The notes below the pieces were generated by a model that ran no database searches, was not told the DNA's origin, and saw nothing but the letters and a program-made list of their open reading frames with translations. From positions 1 through 25,176 of the forward strand of contig CAYTTA010000037.1 in NCBI GenBank assembly GCA_964440655.1: a DNA stretch of 25,176 bases, given 5' to 3'. Below, piece after piece: positions 7,687 through 15,174 of the stretch. Origin of the DNA: CAYTTA01 sp964440655 (GTDB taxonomy: Bacteria > Bacteroidota > Rhodothermia > Balneolales > Balneolaceae). A program made the translations under genes and the position numbers. The number at the start of each line of letters is the position of its first letter. The first letter of the stretch is position 1.

Positions 7687-9177
7687 ATGTCGAACAACGT
7701 ACGCGTACGCTTTGCACCTTCCCCGACCGGCTATCTCCATATCGGAGGGCTCAGAACCGCTCTCTACAACTGGCTTTTCGCCCGATCCAAAGGGGGTGTT
7801 TTCATTCTCCGGATCGAGGACACCGACCAGTCCCGGCAGGTGGAGGGTGCAGAACAGGACATCATCGACTCACTCACCTGGTGCGGTCTGAAAGTGGATG
7901 AAGGTCCCCATGTGGGAGGCGACTACGGCCCTTACCGCCAGAGTGAGAGAAAAGAGATCTACAAGAAGTACGCGCTGCAGCTGGTCGAGGCGGGCCATGC
8001 CTACTACGCCTTCGATACGGAAGAGGAGCTCGACCTGATGAGGGAGCGTCTTCAGAAGGCGGGCAACCCCTCCCCCAAATATGACTACATCACCCGTCAG
8101 TCGATGACCAACAGCCTGACCCTGCCGAAAGAGGAGACGCAGCGGAGGCTGGAAGCGGGCGAGCCCTATGTGATCCGGCTCAATGTCCCCCGACGGGAGA
8201 CCATCCGGTTTGAGGATGAGATCCGTGGGGTGGTCGCCTTCGAAACACGGGGACTTGACGACCAGGTTCTGCTCAAATCGGACGGAATGCCCACCTACCA
8301 CCTGGCCAATGTGGTGGATGACCATCTGATGAAAATCACTCATGTGATTCGGGGCGAGGAGTGGCTGAGCAGTACGCCAAAACACATTCTTCTCTACCGC
8401 TATTTTGACTGGATGCCACCGGTGATGGCCCACCTCCCCCTGATCATGTCCCCTTCCGGAGGGAAGCTCTCCAAGAGAAAGGCGGAGGAGGAGGGGATTC
8501 CTGTGAACACCCGGGATTACATCTCCGGGCACTATGAACCGGAGGCGCTGGTCAACTTCCTGGCATATCTGGGATGGAGTCCGGGGGATGACAGCGAAAT
8601 CCATTCGCTGGAGGGACTGGCCCGCCTCTTCACGCTCGACAGGGTGAGCAAGGGAGGGGCGGTGTTCAACCACAAAAAGCTGCTCTGGTACAACGAGCAC
8701 TACATGCGGGAGCGATCCGATCACGATCTGGCCGCCGAAATTGAGGAGATTGCTGCCGGAGCGGGCCTGGAGGGTCTGGACCGGGAGTATCTGCTTAAGG
8801 TGATCCCCCTGCTGAAGGAGCGGGTAAGCAAAGTGGATGAATTCATCACGGTAGGTCGCTTCTTCTTTGAAGATCCCGAAGAGTATGACCCCAAAGCGGT
8901 GAAAAAATGGAACCCGGAGAGCGCCGATCTGGTCCGCGCCTGGCGCGACCGCGTTTCCGGATGGGACGCGGAGCAGTTCCGGGCCGAGGAGCTCAAGGCG
9001 GCGCTGCAGTCGGTCGTGGAGGAAAAGGGTGCAGGTTTCGGCAAGCTGATGATGCCGCTCCGGATCGCCACGACGGGACTGGGATACGGACCGGATCTCT
9101 TCCCCTCACTGGAGCTTCTGGGACGCGACCGCGTGCTTCAAAGAATCGACCGGGCGTTGAAAGTATTGGGCGAGTAG
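7687..9177 (+). CDS. gltX: Glutamyl-tRNA synthetase
   Basis: This class I aminoacyl-tRNA synthetase charges tRNA-Glu with glutamate. The 496-residue protein has the HIGH-like HIGG (18-21, within FAPSPTGYLHIGG), the following LRTALYNWLFAR, RIEDTD (42-47), the tRNA and glutamate pocket segment GMPTYHLANVVDDH (200-213) and the KMSKS-like KLSKR (260-264), followed by the helical anticodon-binding half. The frame is open back to 7543, but homology begins at MSNNVRVRFAPSPTG, so 7687 is the start. No Shine-Dalgarno is visible (A/C-rich CCGAAACTTCTACC before the ATG). Whether it is discriminating or also charges tRNA-Gln depends on gatCAB or glnS, not in view. Confidence 0.97.
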   Translation: MSNNVRVRFAPSPTGYLHIGGLRTALYNWLFARSKGGVFILRIEDTDQSRQVEGAEQDIIDSLTWCGLKVDEGPHVGGDYGPYRQSERKEIYKKYALQLVEAGHAYYAFDTEEELDLMRERLQKAGNPSPKYDYITRQSMTNSLTLPKEETQRRLEAGEPYVIRLNVPRRETIRFEDEIRGVVAFETRGLDDQVLLKSDGMPTYHLANVVDDHLMKITHVIRGEEWLSSTPKHILLYRYFDWMPPVMAHLPLIMSPSGGKLSKRKAEEEGIPVNTRDYISGHYEPEALVNFLAYLGWSPGDDSEIHSLEGLARLFTLDRVSKGGAVFNHKKLLWYNEHYMRERSDHDLAAEIEEIAAGAGLEGLDREYLLKVIPLLKERVSKVDEFITVGRFFFEDPEEYDPKAVKKWNPESADLVRAWRDRVSGWDAEQFRAEELKAALQSVVEEKGAGFGKLMMPLRIATTGLGYGPDLFPSLELLGRDRVLQRIDRALKVLGE

Positions 9178-9185
9178 GCCATCAC

Positions 9186-9201
9186 GGGCTGTTGACAGCC
9201 C
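9186..9201 (+). terminator. Hairpin after gltX
   Basis: GGGCTG, loop TTGA, CAGCCC forms a 6-bp hairpin 8 nt after the gltX stop. It is not followed by a T-tract, so it is a weak terminator candidate. Confidence 0.35.
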
Positions 9202-9235
9202 CAGCCCCTTTGTGAAAGACAGGCGTTAAAATCTG

Positions 9236-9303
9236 CCCGGTGTGAAAGCCAGCCCGGTGTGAAAGCCAGCCCGGTGTGAAAGCCAGCCCGGTGCTAAAGC
9301 CAG
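9236..9303. repeat. 17-bp tandem repeat (minisatellite), four units
   Basis: The unit CCCGGTGTGAAAGCCAG occurs three times in perfect register (9236, 9253, 9270). A fourth copy with two changes follows (9287, CCCGGTGCTAAAGCCAG). Decayed copies lie on both sides: 9206-9222 and 9304-9320. The period is not a multiple of three and no ORF covers it, so it is a non-coding array between the convergent gltX and typA genes. Confidence 0.92.
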
Positions 9304-9321
9304 CCTCGCGTTAAAGTGCGT

Positions 9322-9341
9322 CCGGCGATGGCAGGCGCCGG
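9322..9341 (-). terminator. Hairpin downstream of typA
   Basis: CCGGCG (9322-9327) and CGCCGG (9336-9341) form a 6-bp inverted repeat with an 8-nt loop, just past the typA stop on the minus strand. No good T-tract follows. Together with the gltX hairpin and the repeat array, it occupies the 167-bp convergent gap. Confidence 0.3.
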
Positions 9342-9344
9342 GGG

Positions 9345-11195
9345 TCAGATCCCGGTTTTCTGCTCCTTCCGCTTGTCGTGACGCTTTCTCTCGTTGTGAT
9401 CGAGCCAGAGCTTGCGGATCCTCAGGCTCTTCGGGGTCACCTCAAGCAGCTCATCCCGGTCGATGAACTCAATGTGTTGCTCCAGGCTCATCTTTCTCTC
9501 CTGGGAGATCCGCACCGAATCGGCCGACTGGGTCGCCCGGTGGTTGGTCAGATTTTTCTTCTTCACCACATTTACCACCATGTCGTCATTGCGGCGGTTC
9601 AGACCCACAACCTGACCGGCATAGACACGGTCACCCGCCTTGACAAAGAACTCACCCCGGTCCTGAAGACCCTCCAGTGCATAGGTGGTCACCTCACCTG
9701 TCTCCAGGGCGATCAGGGCTCCCCTTGAGCGTCCGGGAATCTCTCCGCTGAAGGGTTCATAGCCGTCAAATCGCTGGTGCAGGGTTCCGGTGCCGCGGGT
9801 TTCGGTAAGGAGTTCACTCCTGAATCCGATCAGACCGCGGGAGGGGATCCGGAAGGTCATCCGATGATTCTCCCCCTCCTGAACCAGTGAGAGCATGAGA
9901 CCTCTTCGCTTCTGAAGATTGTCGATCACCCGGTTTCCATAGTCCTGGTGCACATCGACCATCGCCTCTTCGACCGGCTCCAGCAGGACCCCATCCTCTT
10001 CCTTCATCAGCACCTCAGGCCGGGAGACCGCGAACTCATACCCCTCCCGCCGCATTGTTTCAATCAGGATGGCCAGCTGAAGCTCACCCCGGCCGGAGAC
10101 CTTGAAGATCTCCGGATTGTCGGTCGGATCCACCCGGATGGAGATATTGGTCCGGGTCTCCCGCATCAGCCGGTCCCGGATCAGGTTGGAGGTCACATAC
10201 TCCCCTTCCGTTCCGGCAAACGGTGAGCTGTTCACGCGGAAGAACATGGCCATGGTGGGCTGGTCAATCTCGGGACTGTCGACGGGCACCGGATCGGAGA
10301 GATCGGTCAGGGTATCGCCGATGTTCACACTCTCGTATCCTGCGAGGGCCACGATATCCCCTGCCCCCGCCTCCTCGACGGGATTCCTGTTCAGCCCCGA
10401 GAAGGTGAAGAGCCGTGTGGCCCTCCCCTGCTCCTTCTTCTCCCCTGCGCGATCCAGCAGCAGAATCTCCTGCCCGGTTCGGACCACTCCCTGTTCGACC
10501 CTGCCGATGGCGATCCGTCCCACATAGTCGTTCCAGTCGATGCTGCTTACCAGCAGTTTGAAGGGGGCGTCGCGGTTCTGCACCGGCGGCGGAATGTGGC
10601 GGACAACCTCTTCAAACAGCGGCTCCAGACTCTCCGACTCATCATCCAGTTCCCGTTTGGCGATCCCCTGAAGTCCGATGGCGTAGAGAACCGGAAAGTC
10701 CAACTGCTCATCGGTGGCATCAAGCGAGACGAACAGATCGAACACCTCATCCAGTACAGCATCGGGCCTTGCATCCTGCCGGTCGATCTTGTTGATCAGA
10801 ACGATGGGGCGGTACCCCATCTGAAGGGCCTTTCTCAATACAAACCGGGTCTGCGGGAGCGGGCCCTCGGCCGAATCCACCAGAAGGATCACCCCGTTGA
10901 TCATCTTCAGGATGCGCTCCACCTCGCCTCCGAAGTCGGCGTGTCCGGGGGTGTCCACAATGTTGATCTTGATCCCGTTCCACCAGACTGCCGTGTTTTT
11001 GGCATGGATGGTGATCCCTTTTTCCCGCTCCAGCTCGTCGGAGTCCATGACCCGCTCGACCATCTGCTGATTTTCCCGGAAGGTGCCGCTCTGCCGGAGC
11101 ATCTGGTCGACCAATGTGGTTTTCCCATGGTCCACATGGGCGATGATGGCGATATTTCGAATCTCTTCCGGCATCGTTTCTCTGTTCTCCGGCAT
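9345..11195 (-). CDS. typA: Translational GTPase TypA/BipA
   Basis: TypA (BipA) is a ribosome-binding GTPase of the EF-G/LepA class, involved in ribosome assembly and stress or cold adaptation. The GTPase motifs are G1 AHVDHGKT (19-26), G2 with GITI (60-63), G3 DTPGH (81-85) and G4 NKID (135-138), followed by EF-G-like domains and the TypA-specific C-terminal part (YRSRGALIALETGEVTTYAL-type segment, then NVVKKKNLTNHRA). Length from this start is 616 residues, close to family size. The frame opens at 11255; ATGs at 11195 and 11174 are closer to the conserved EIRNIAIIAHVDHGK, and I chose 11195 without a decisive ribosome site. It is divergent from the SDR gene across about 200 bp, in which I found no convincing promoter. 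Confidence 0.95.
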   Translation of the reverse strand: MPENRETMPEEIRNIAIIAHVDHGKTTLVDQMLRQSGTFRENQQMVERVMDSDELEREKGITIHAKNTAVWWNGIKINIVDTPGHADFGGEVERILKMINGVILLVDSAEGPLPQTRFVLRKALQMGYRPIVLINKIDRQDARPDAVLDEVFDLFVSLDATDEQLDFPVLYAIGLQGIAKRELDDESESLEPLFEEVVRHIPPPVQNRDAPFKLLVSSIDWNDYVGRIAIGRVEQGVVRTGQEILLLDRAGEKKEQGRATRLFTFSGLNRNPVEEAGAGDIVALAGYESVNIGDTLTDLSDPVPVDSPEIDQPTMAMFFRVNSSPFAGTEGEYVTSNLIRDRLMRETRTNISIRVDPTDNPEIFKVSGRGELQLAILIETMRREGYEFAVSRPEVLMKEEDGVLLEPVEEAMVDVHQDYGNRVIDNLQKRRGLMLSLVQEGENHRMTFRIPSRGLIGFRSELLTETRGTGTLHQRFDGYEPFSGEIPGRSRGALIALETGEVTTYALEGLQDRGEFFVKAGDRVYAGQVVGLNRRNDDMVVNVVKKKNLTNHRATQSADSVRISQERKMSLEQHIEFIDRDELLEVTPKSLRIRKLWLDHNERKRHDKRKEQKTGI

Positions 11196-11399
11196 ATTTG
11201 TCTCTGCTTTGCGGGATGGGATTGTGTTTTTTTCGTAAACCTGACAAGTTACCATTTTCCTGACCGAAGCGGTACTGGTCCGCTTTTGATATATTCAAGG
11301 TTCGGAAAGGGTTCTTTTTCCGATTGGAGAAGGATCAGAACGGTGATCTCTTTCAACACGACGCCCGAACCCCCTAACCTTCCTGACTGAAAAGAAATC

Positions 11400-12179
11400 A
11401 TGGACCTGAAACTCGAAAACCAGCACTTTCTCGTATGCGGAGCCAGCAGCGGATTCGGCAATGCAGTGGCACAGACGCTTCTGGAAGAGGGAGCCCACTG
11501 TGTACTGACCGCCCGGCGGGGAGACTTTCTCCGGAAAGAGTTTGCCGATCGCTGGCCGGGACGCGTTGAAATCATCGAGGGGGACCTGACCGGGGAGGAG
11601 ACCCTGGATCAGGTGGTCCGTTTCTTCGAGGAGAGACCCCTTCACGGGGTACTTTTCAATGCGGGTGGGCCGCCCACCGGAACTCCCCTCGAGACCACCA
11701 TGCAACAGTGGGATGAAGCGTACCGGCTGGTAATGCGCTGGAAGGTGGATCTCGCATTGAGACTCGCGCCCCGGCTGGTAAATCAGGGTTACGGGCGGAT
11801 GGTCTTTATCGAGAGCAAATCGGTCAAACAGCCCATACCCCTTCTGGTGCTGAGCAATGCATTCCGCGCCGGTGTGGTCGGTTTTGCCAAATCTCTCGCC
11901 CTGGATGTGGCTGCGGGCGGGGTCACGGTCAACGTGATTGCCCCGGGCACGCACGACACTCCCGCCATTGAACGGGTTATCCGCAAAAGGAGCGAAACGG
12001 AGGGGATCTCCGAAGAGGAGGCGCGCAGAGCGTCGGAAGCCTCCATTCCGGTGGGCCGGATGGGTCGGGCGGATGAACTCGCGGCCCTCGCCGCCTGGCT
12101 CCTCTCCCCTCTGAGCGGCTACGTGACCGGACAGACCATCAGCCATGACGGAGGGGAGATCGCCGGACTGTTCGGATAG
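11400..12179 (+). CDS. Atypical short-chain dehydrogenase/reductase (FabG-like, catalytic Tyr/Lys not conserved)
   Basis: This 259-residue Rossmann protein has the nucleotide-binding GASSGFG (14-20), the NAGG motif (87-90) and the SDR C-terminal VTVNVIAPGTHDTP and GYVTGQTISHDGG. The usual catalytic YxxxK is missing: around residues 149-158 it reads LVLSNAFRAG, with Ser and Arg where Tyr and Lys are expected. The stretch SVKQPIPLLVLSNAFRA is typical of a known SDR subgroup resembling 3-oxoacyl-ACP reductases but lacking the perfect tetrad (conserved-domain group BKR_like_SDR_like). Substrate is unknown. The start is preceded by an A-rich stretch (GAAAAGAAATC) rather than a clear Shine-Dalgarno. 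It converges on the UPF0316 gene with 16 bp between stops. Confidence 0.85.
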   Translation: MDLKLENQHFLVCGASSGFGNAVAQTLLEEGAHCVLTARRGDFLRKEFADRWPGRVEIIEGDLTGEETLDQVVRFFEERPLHGVLFNAGGPPTGTPLETTMQQWDEAYRLVMRWKVDLALRLAPRLVNQGYGRMVFIESKSVKQPIPLLVLSNAFRAGVVGFAKSLALDVAAGGVTVNVIAPGTHDTPAIERVIRKRSETEGISEEEARRASEASIPVGRMGRADELAALAAWLLSPLSGYVTGQTISHDGGEIAGLFG

Positions 12180-12195
12180 GTTTAACGAGGAGAGA

Positions 12196-12765
12196 TTATC
12201 GCCGTTTGGTCAGTCTGAGCAGACGGGACATGAGGGGTGCACGCCCATCGGGAACATTGTTCTCAAAGGAGTATCGGACATCCTCCACCGAATAGAACGC
12301 CTCCGGGGCGTAACGGTCGATCAGATGCGTCAGCTCTTTCCATCGCTTCCGGGGCGTCACGGAGAAGATGATCTTGACAGGACCTCGGGCACCCTCCGCA
12401 TCGATCGTGGTGATCCGGAAGTCCTCTTTTTTTAGCATTTCGACCAGCTTGCCCGAATCCTGATTGGTGATGATGCGGAAGATCTGAGTACCCACCTTCA
12501 TCTTCTCCTCGATCCTCATCCCCACGTAGTTTCCGGTCGAGAATCCGGCCGCAAAAGCGATGTAGTTGAGCCAGTTGTCGAGATTCTGGATCACCTGCAC
12601 AACCACGATGATCCAGATAAGAACTTCGAAGAATCCGATCAGGGTTGCTTTGCCCCGCACCCCGCGGGAGATGAGCATGATCCGGATCGTTGCCAGACTT
12701 ACATCGAGTATCCTCGCGCAGAAGATGACGAGGGGAACGAGAACATCGGGTATGGCATCAAACAT
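12196..12765 (-). CDS. UPF0316 / DUF2179 membrane protein
   Basis: The 189-residue protein has three hydrophobic helices in its first 80 residues (roughly 6-30, 40-60, 62-80), with the family-like segments FCARILDVSLATIRIM and AAGFSTGNYVGMRIEEKM. A soluble C-terminal domain (about 92-165) follows, with the alternating beta pattern of DUF2179: FRIITNQDSGKLVEMLK, then FRITTIDAEGARGPVKIIF. This matches the UPF0316 (YebE/DUF5698-DUF2179) family, whose function is not established. The open frame runs back into the tRNA gene (to 12870), but the true start must be the ATG at 12765, where the hydrophobic N-terminus begins. It lies 31 nt downstream of tRNA-Ser on the same strand and may be co-transcribed with it. 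Confidence 0.85.
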   Translation of the reverse strand: MFDAIPDVLVPLVIFCARILDVSLATIRIMLISRGVRGKATLIGFFEVLIWIIVVVQVIQNLDNWLNYIAFAAGFSTGNYVGMRIEEKMKVGTQIFRIITNQDSGKLVEMLKKEDFRITTIDAEGARGPVKIIFSVTPRKRWKELTHLIDRYAPEAFYSVEDVRYSFENNVPDGRAPLMSRLLRLTKRR

Positions 12766-12796
12766 CCGGAGATATTTTAAGAAGAAGGGCCTGTTG

Positions 12797-12884
12797 CGGA
12801 GAGGGAGGGATTCGAACCCTCGGTACCCGTAAAGGGTACAACACCTTAGCAGGGTGCCGCTTTCGACCACTCAGCCACCTCTCC
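12797..12884 (-). tRNA. tRNA-Ser (anticodon GCU)
   Basis: An 88-nt class II tRNA folds cleanly: acceptor GGAGAGG/CCTCTCC, D-stem GCT/AGC, anticodon stem GCACC/GGTGT with loop CTGCTAA (anticodon GCT, reading AGC and AGU), long variable arm GTACCC/GGGTAC, and T-arm GAGGG-TTCGAAT-CCCTC. The discriminator is G73, as expected for serine. The 3' CCA is not encoded. It is transcribed leftward, with the promoter about 100 nt upstream. Confidence 0.97.
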
Positions 12885-12990
12885 GGTATCAATAAAAAGG
12901 GAACGCACGAAAAAAAACGAACAACGACGGATCGATCTCCAACCATCCACGGGCAGGTGACACACGCTTGCACGCCCCGTCCGAGGTGCT

Positions 12991-13022
12991 CAAATATAGC
13001 AACCTTCCTTCGCCATCTGCAA
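12991..13022 (-). promoter_or_regulatory. Promoter of tRNA-Ser
   Basis: On the minus strand TTG (complement of 13020-13022) is followed after exactly 21 nt by TATATTTG (complement of 12991-12998), a perfect TAnnTTTG match. Predicted start is near 12987, giving a leader of about 100 nt before the tRNA. The 13-mer GTTGCTATATTTG also occurs in the tRNA-Leu promoter. Confidence 0.75.
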
Positions 13023-13047
13023 GGGAATAAATTCCCCCGGAGACGGA

Positions 13048-14421
13048 TCAGGAATCCCGCTCCCGGGCCGCCCGCCGGAGCGTCAGAACCGTACCTGTTT
13101 CAGCGTCGCACCGCACCCCGTTGGAGATCGTTCCGGGCCGCTCTTCACCGGCCGGAAAGAGGACCGCGGCGATTTTCCCCTCCCCATCCTGAAGCACCCT
13201 TGCCTCCTTGCGGTGGACGGGAGAGATCTTCCGGTTGGTAAGCAGATCCGACACATTCTGGGATCCTTCCATTCCGAAGGGATTGATCTGATCCCCCTGC
13301 TCCCAGGAACGAACGGTAAGCGGCCAGACCAGCTTGCCGGCATCCAGCTGAAGCTCCTCCGGACGGATCTCTCCGTCCCACTCTTCGAGAGAGATCAGAA
13401 AATCCTCCAGCTCCAACTCCCCGGACCCTGCCGCTTCCCGTGAGATCTCCACCGCCTCGAAAACCTTCTCTCCGGATCTCTCCCGGATCACAAACCGGTC
13501 GCGATCGCGGAGCAGCTCCCACCGCTCGTCGATACCGATCCGTTTGCCGGTCTGAAGTGATCCGATCCCGTCCAGATTCTGGAGGGATCCCCCGCTCACC
13601 GTAATCTCCGGTTCTGTTTTCTTCAGGATCTGGAGCAGAAGCGGCCTGCGGATCTCTTCAGAGATGGCCAGCAGCCGCTGCCGGTCGATCACACCCGGTT
13701 CCGGGGTCATGGAGCGAACCAGGCTCTCCACCAGGGCTTCATGTTCCCGGGCCCGGTCGGGCACTTTCAGAATGTTGTCCCGCCAGCCGGGGAAGAGATC
13801 GTCCAGGACCGGGAACCAGCCGTTCCGAAGAAAATTCCGGGCATAGGTCGACTCCTCGTTGCTGCTGTCCAGGCGGTAGGGAACTCCGTTGGCCGATGCA
13901 TATCGCAGGATCTCCGCCTTGCTCACCTCCAGCAGGGGGCGGAACAGTTCGCCGTTCCACACCTTCATCCCTTGCCAGGCAGTCAGTCCCGCTCCTCTCA
14001 GGATCTTCTGGATGACGGTCTCCAGCTGATCGTCCTGGTGGTGTGCCGTGACGATCGCATCGGCTCCCGACTCCTCTTTCACTCCGCGGAATATCCGGTA
14101 GCGCCGGTTGCGGGCCCAGTTCTGAAAATTGACCCCTTTCGCCTCCAGCGGATCGAGACGGAAAGAGATCACCTCATGGCCAAGTTCCGACGCGGTCTTC
14201 TCCACCAGCGCCTGATCCTTGTCGGAACTATCCCCCCGCAGCTGGTAGTTGCAGTGCACCACCGTGAGGTCAAGATTATCATACCGGGAGAGCAGCCAGA
14301 GCAGGCACATCGAGTCGGGCCCCCCGCTAACCCCGAGGACCATGCGCCCCCCTCCCGGGAAATACCGTTTCAGATGGTCATCCAGTATGTTCACAATCCG
14401 GGTGGATTCTGATCTGCTCAT
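13048..14421 (-). CDS. tilS: tRNA(Ile)-lysidine synthetase
   Basis: TilS ligates lysine to C34 of tRNA-Ile(CAU) using ATP, switching it from AUG to AUA decoding; it is normally essential. The 457-residue protein has the N-type ATP pyrophosphatase P-loop SGGPDS (32-37), then VVHCNYQLRGDSSDKD, the HHQDDQLET motif and RNFLRN, followed by the C-terminal TilS substrate-binding domains (NPFGMEGSQNVSDLL resembles the usual PFG-G-KK-KD block). GTGAGG about 10 nt upstream supports the start at 14421. It overlaps the end of birA by 44 nt in another frame, suggesting coupled translation. Confidence 0.95.
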   Translation of the reverse strand: MSRSESTRIVNILDDHLKRYFPGGGRMVLGVSGGPDSMCLLWLLSRYDNLDLTVVHCNYQLRGDSSDKDQALVEKTASELGHEVISFRLDPLEAKGVNFQNWARNRRYRIFRGVKEESGADAIVTAHHQDDQLETVIQKILRGAGLTAWQGMKVWNGELFRPLLEVSKAEILRYASANGVPYRLDSSNEESTYARNFLRNGWFPVLDDLFPGWRDNILKVPDRAREHEALVESLVRSMTPEPGVIDRQRLLAISEEIRRPLLLQILKKTEPEITVSGGSLQNLDGIGSLQTGKRIGIDERWELLRDRDRFVIRERSGEKVFEAVEISREAAGSGELELEDFLISLEEWDGEIRPEELQLDAGKLVWPLTVRSWEQGDQINPFGMEGSQNVSDLLTNRKISPVHRKEARVLQDGEGKIAAVLFPAGEERPGTISNGVRCDAETGTVLTLRRAARERDS

Positions 14422-15172
14422 AGGTAAAGGTCCTCACTTCGAGTCCGGGGGTGAGCACGATAAGATACCCTCTTTCGTTCACCCCTAAAAATTTCACTTT
14501 TTCCCGGTCCAGCTGCCCGTTTACGCTGATATTCACCCACTGACCGTACCCCGTGAGGGAATGATTGATGTCACGGAGAAGCCCCGGATCCTGCTCCTCC
14601 CACCGACTGTAGGCTCCCTCGATCTGTTCCAGAATATGGCAGAGAAGCTCTTCCCGAACCGCTGTTCTCCCCAGTTCCACGGCAAGGGATGTGGCCTGTC
14701 CCAGATCTTCCGGAAACTGCTGCTGATTTACATTCAGGCCGATTCCGACCAGAAGACGCTCCAGCACCGATCCGCTGAAGACCGCCTCGGTGAGGATGCC
14801 CGCCACTTTCCGGCCTCCGATCACCACATCGTTCGGCCACTTGAGATGAAAAGGGATTCCACTGTAGTTCTGGAGGGCCCGGGCGACTCCCCAGGCCGTG
14901 GCCAGTGTGACAATCGAGAGCGCCCTGGAGGAGCGGGGCTTCAGCCCGATCGTCAGGGTAAGATTCTGTCCAGGTTCGGAGATCCATTTCCGTTGATGCT
15001 GCCCCCGCCCCCTCTCCTGGCGGTCGGCCAGCAGAACCATCCCGTGAACCAGTTTTTCCGACGGGATTTTTTTCAGATGAGTGTTGGTCGAGTCGATCTT
15101 TTCAAGGTACAGAAACGGGTATCCAAGCCATTGGGTCTTCAGCTTCTCCTTGAAAAGGGAAATATCGAACAT
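14378..15172 (-). CDS. birA: Biotin--[acetyl-CoA-carboxylase] ligase, non-repressor type
   Basis: Biotin protein ligase makes biotinyl-AMP and transfers biotin to a lysine of carboxylase carrier domains. The 264-residue protein has DSTNTHLK (27-34), the ATP/biotin loop GRGQHQRKW (55-63), KWPNDVV (111-117) and the lysine of GRKVAGILTE (K122), then GIGLNVN. There is no N-terminal winged-helix domain, so it is the monofunctional type that cannot repress a bio operon. Its ATG is 2 bp past the TAG of the isomerase gene, and its 3' end overlaps tilS by 44 nt. Confidence 0.95.
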   Translation of the reverse strand: MFDISLFKEKLKTQWLGYPFLYLEKIDSTNTHLKKIPSEKLVHGMVLLADRQERGRGQHQRKWISEPGQNLTLTIGLKPRSSRALSIVTLATAWGVARALQNYSGIPFHLKWPNDVVIGGRKVAGILTEAVFSGSVLERLLVGIGLNVNQQQFPEDLGQATSLAVELGRTAVREELLCHILEQIEGAYSRWEEQDPGLLRDINHSLTGYGQWVNISVNGQLDREKVKFLGVNERGYLIVLTPGLEVRTFTYEQIRIHPDCEHTG

Positions 15173-15174
15173 TT

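Noticed and set aside
9236..9303. CRISPR array
   Set aside because: The 17-bp units are directly adjacent with no spacers, and no cas genes are present.
12766..12870. N-terminal extension of the UPF0316 protein
   Set aside because: The extra codons are translated from the tRNA-Ser gene itself and cannot be part of the protein.
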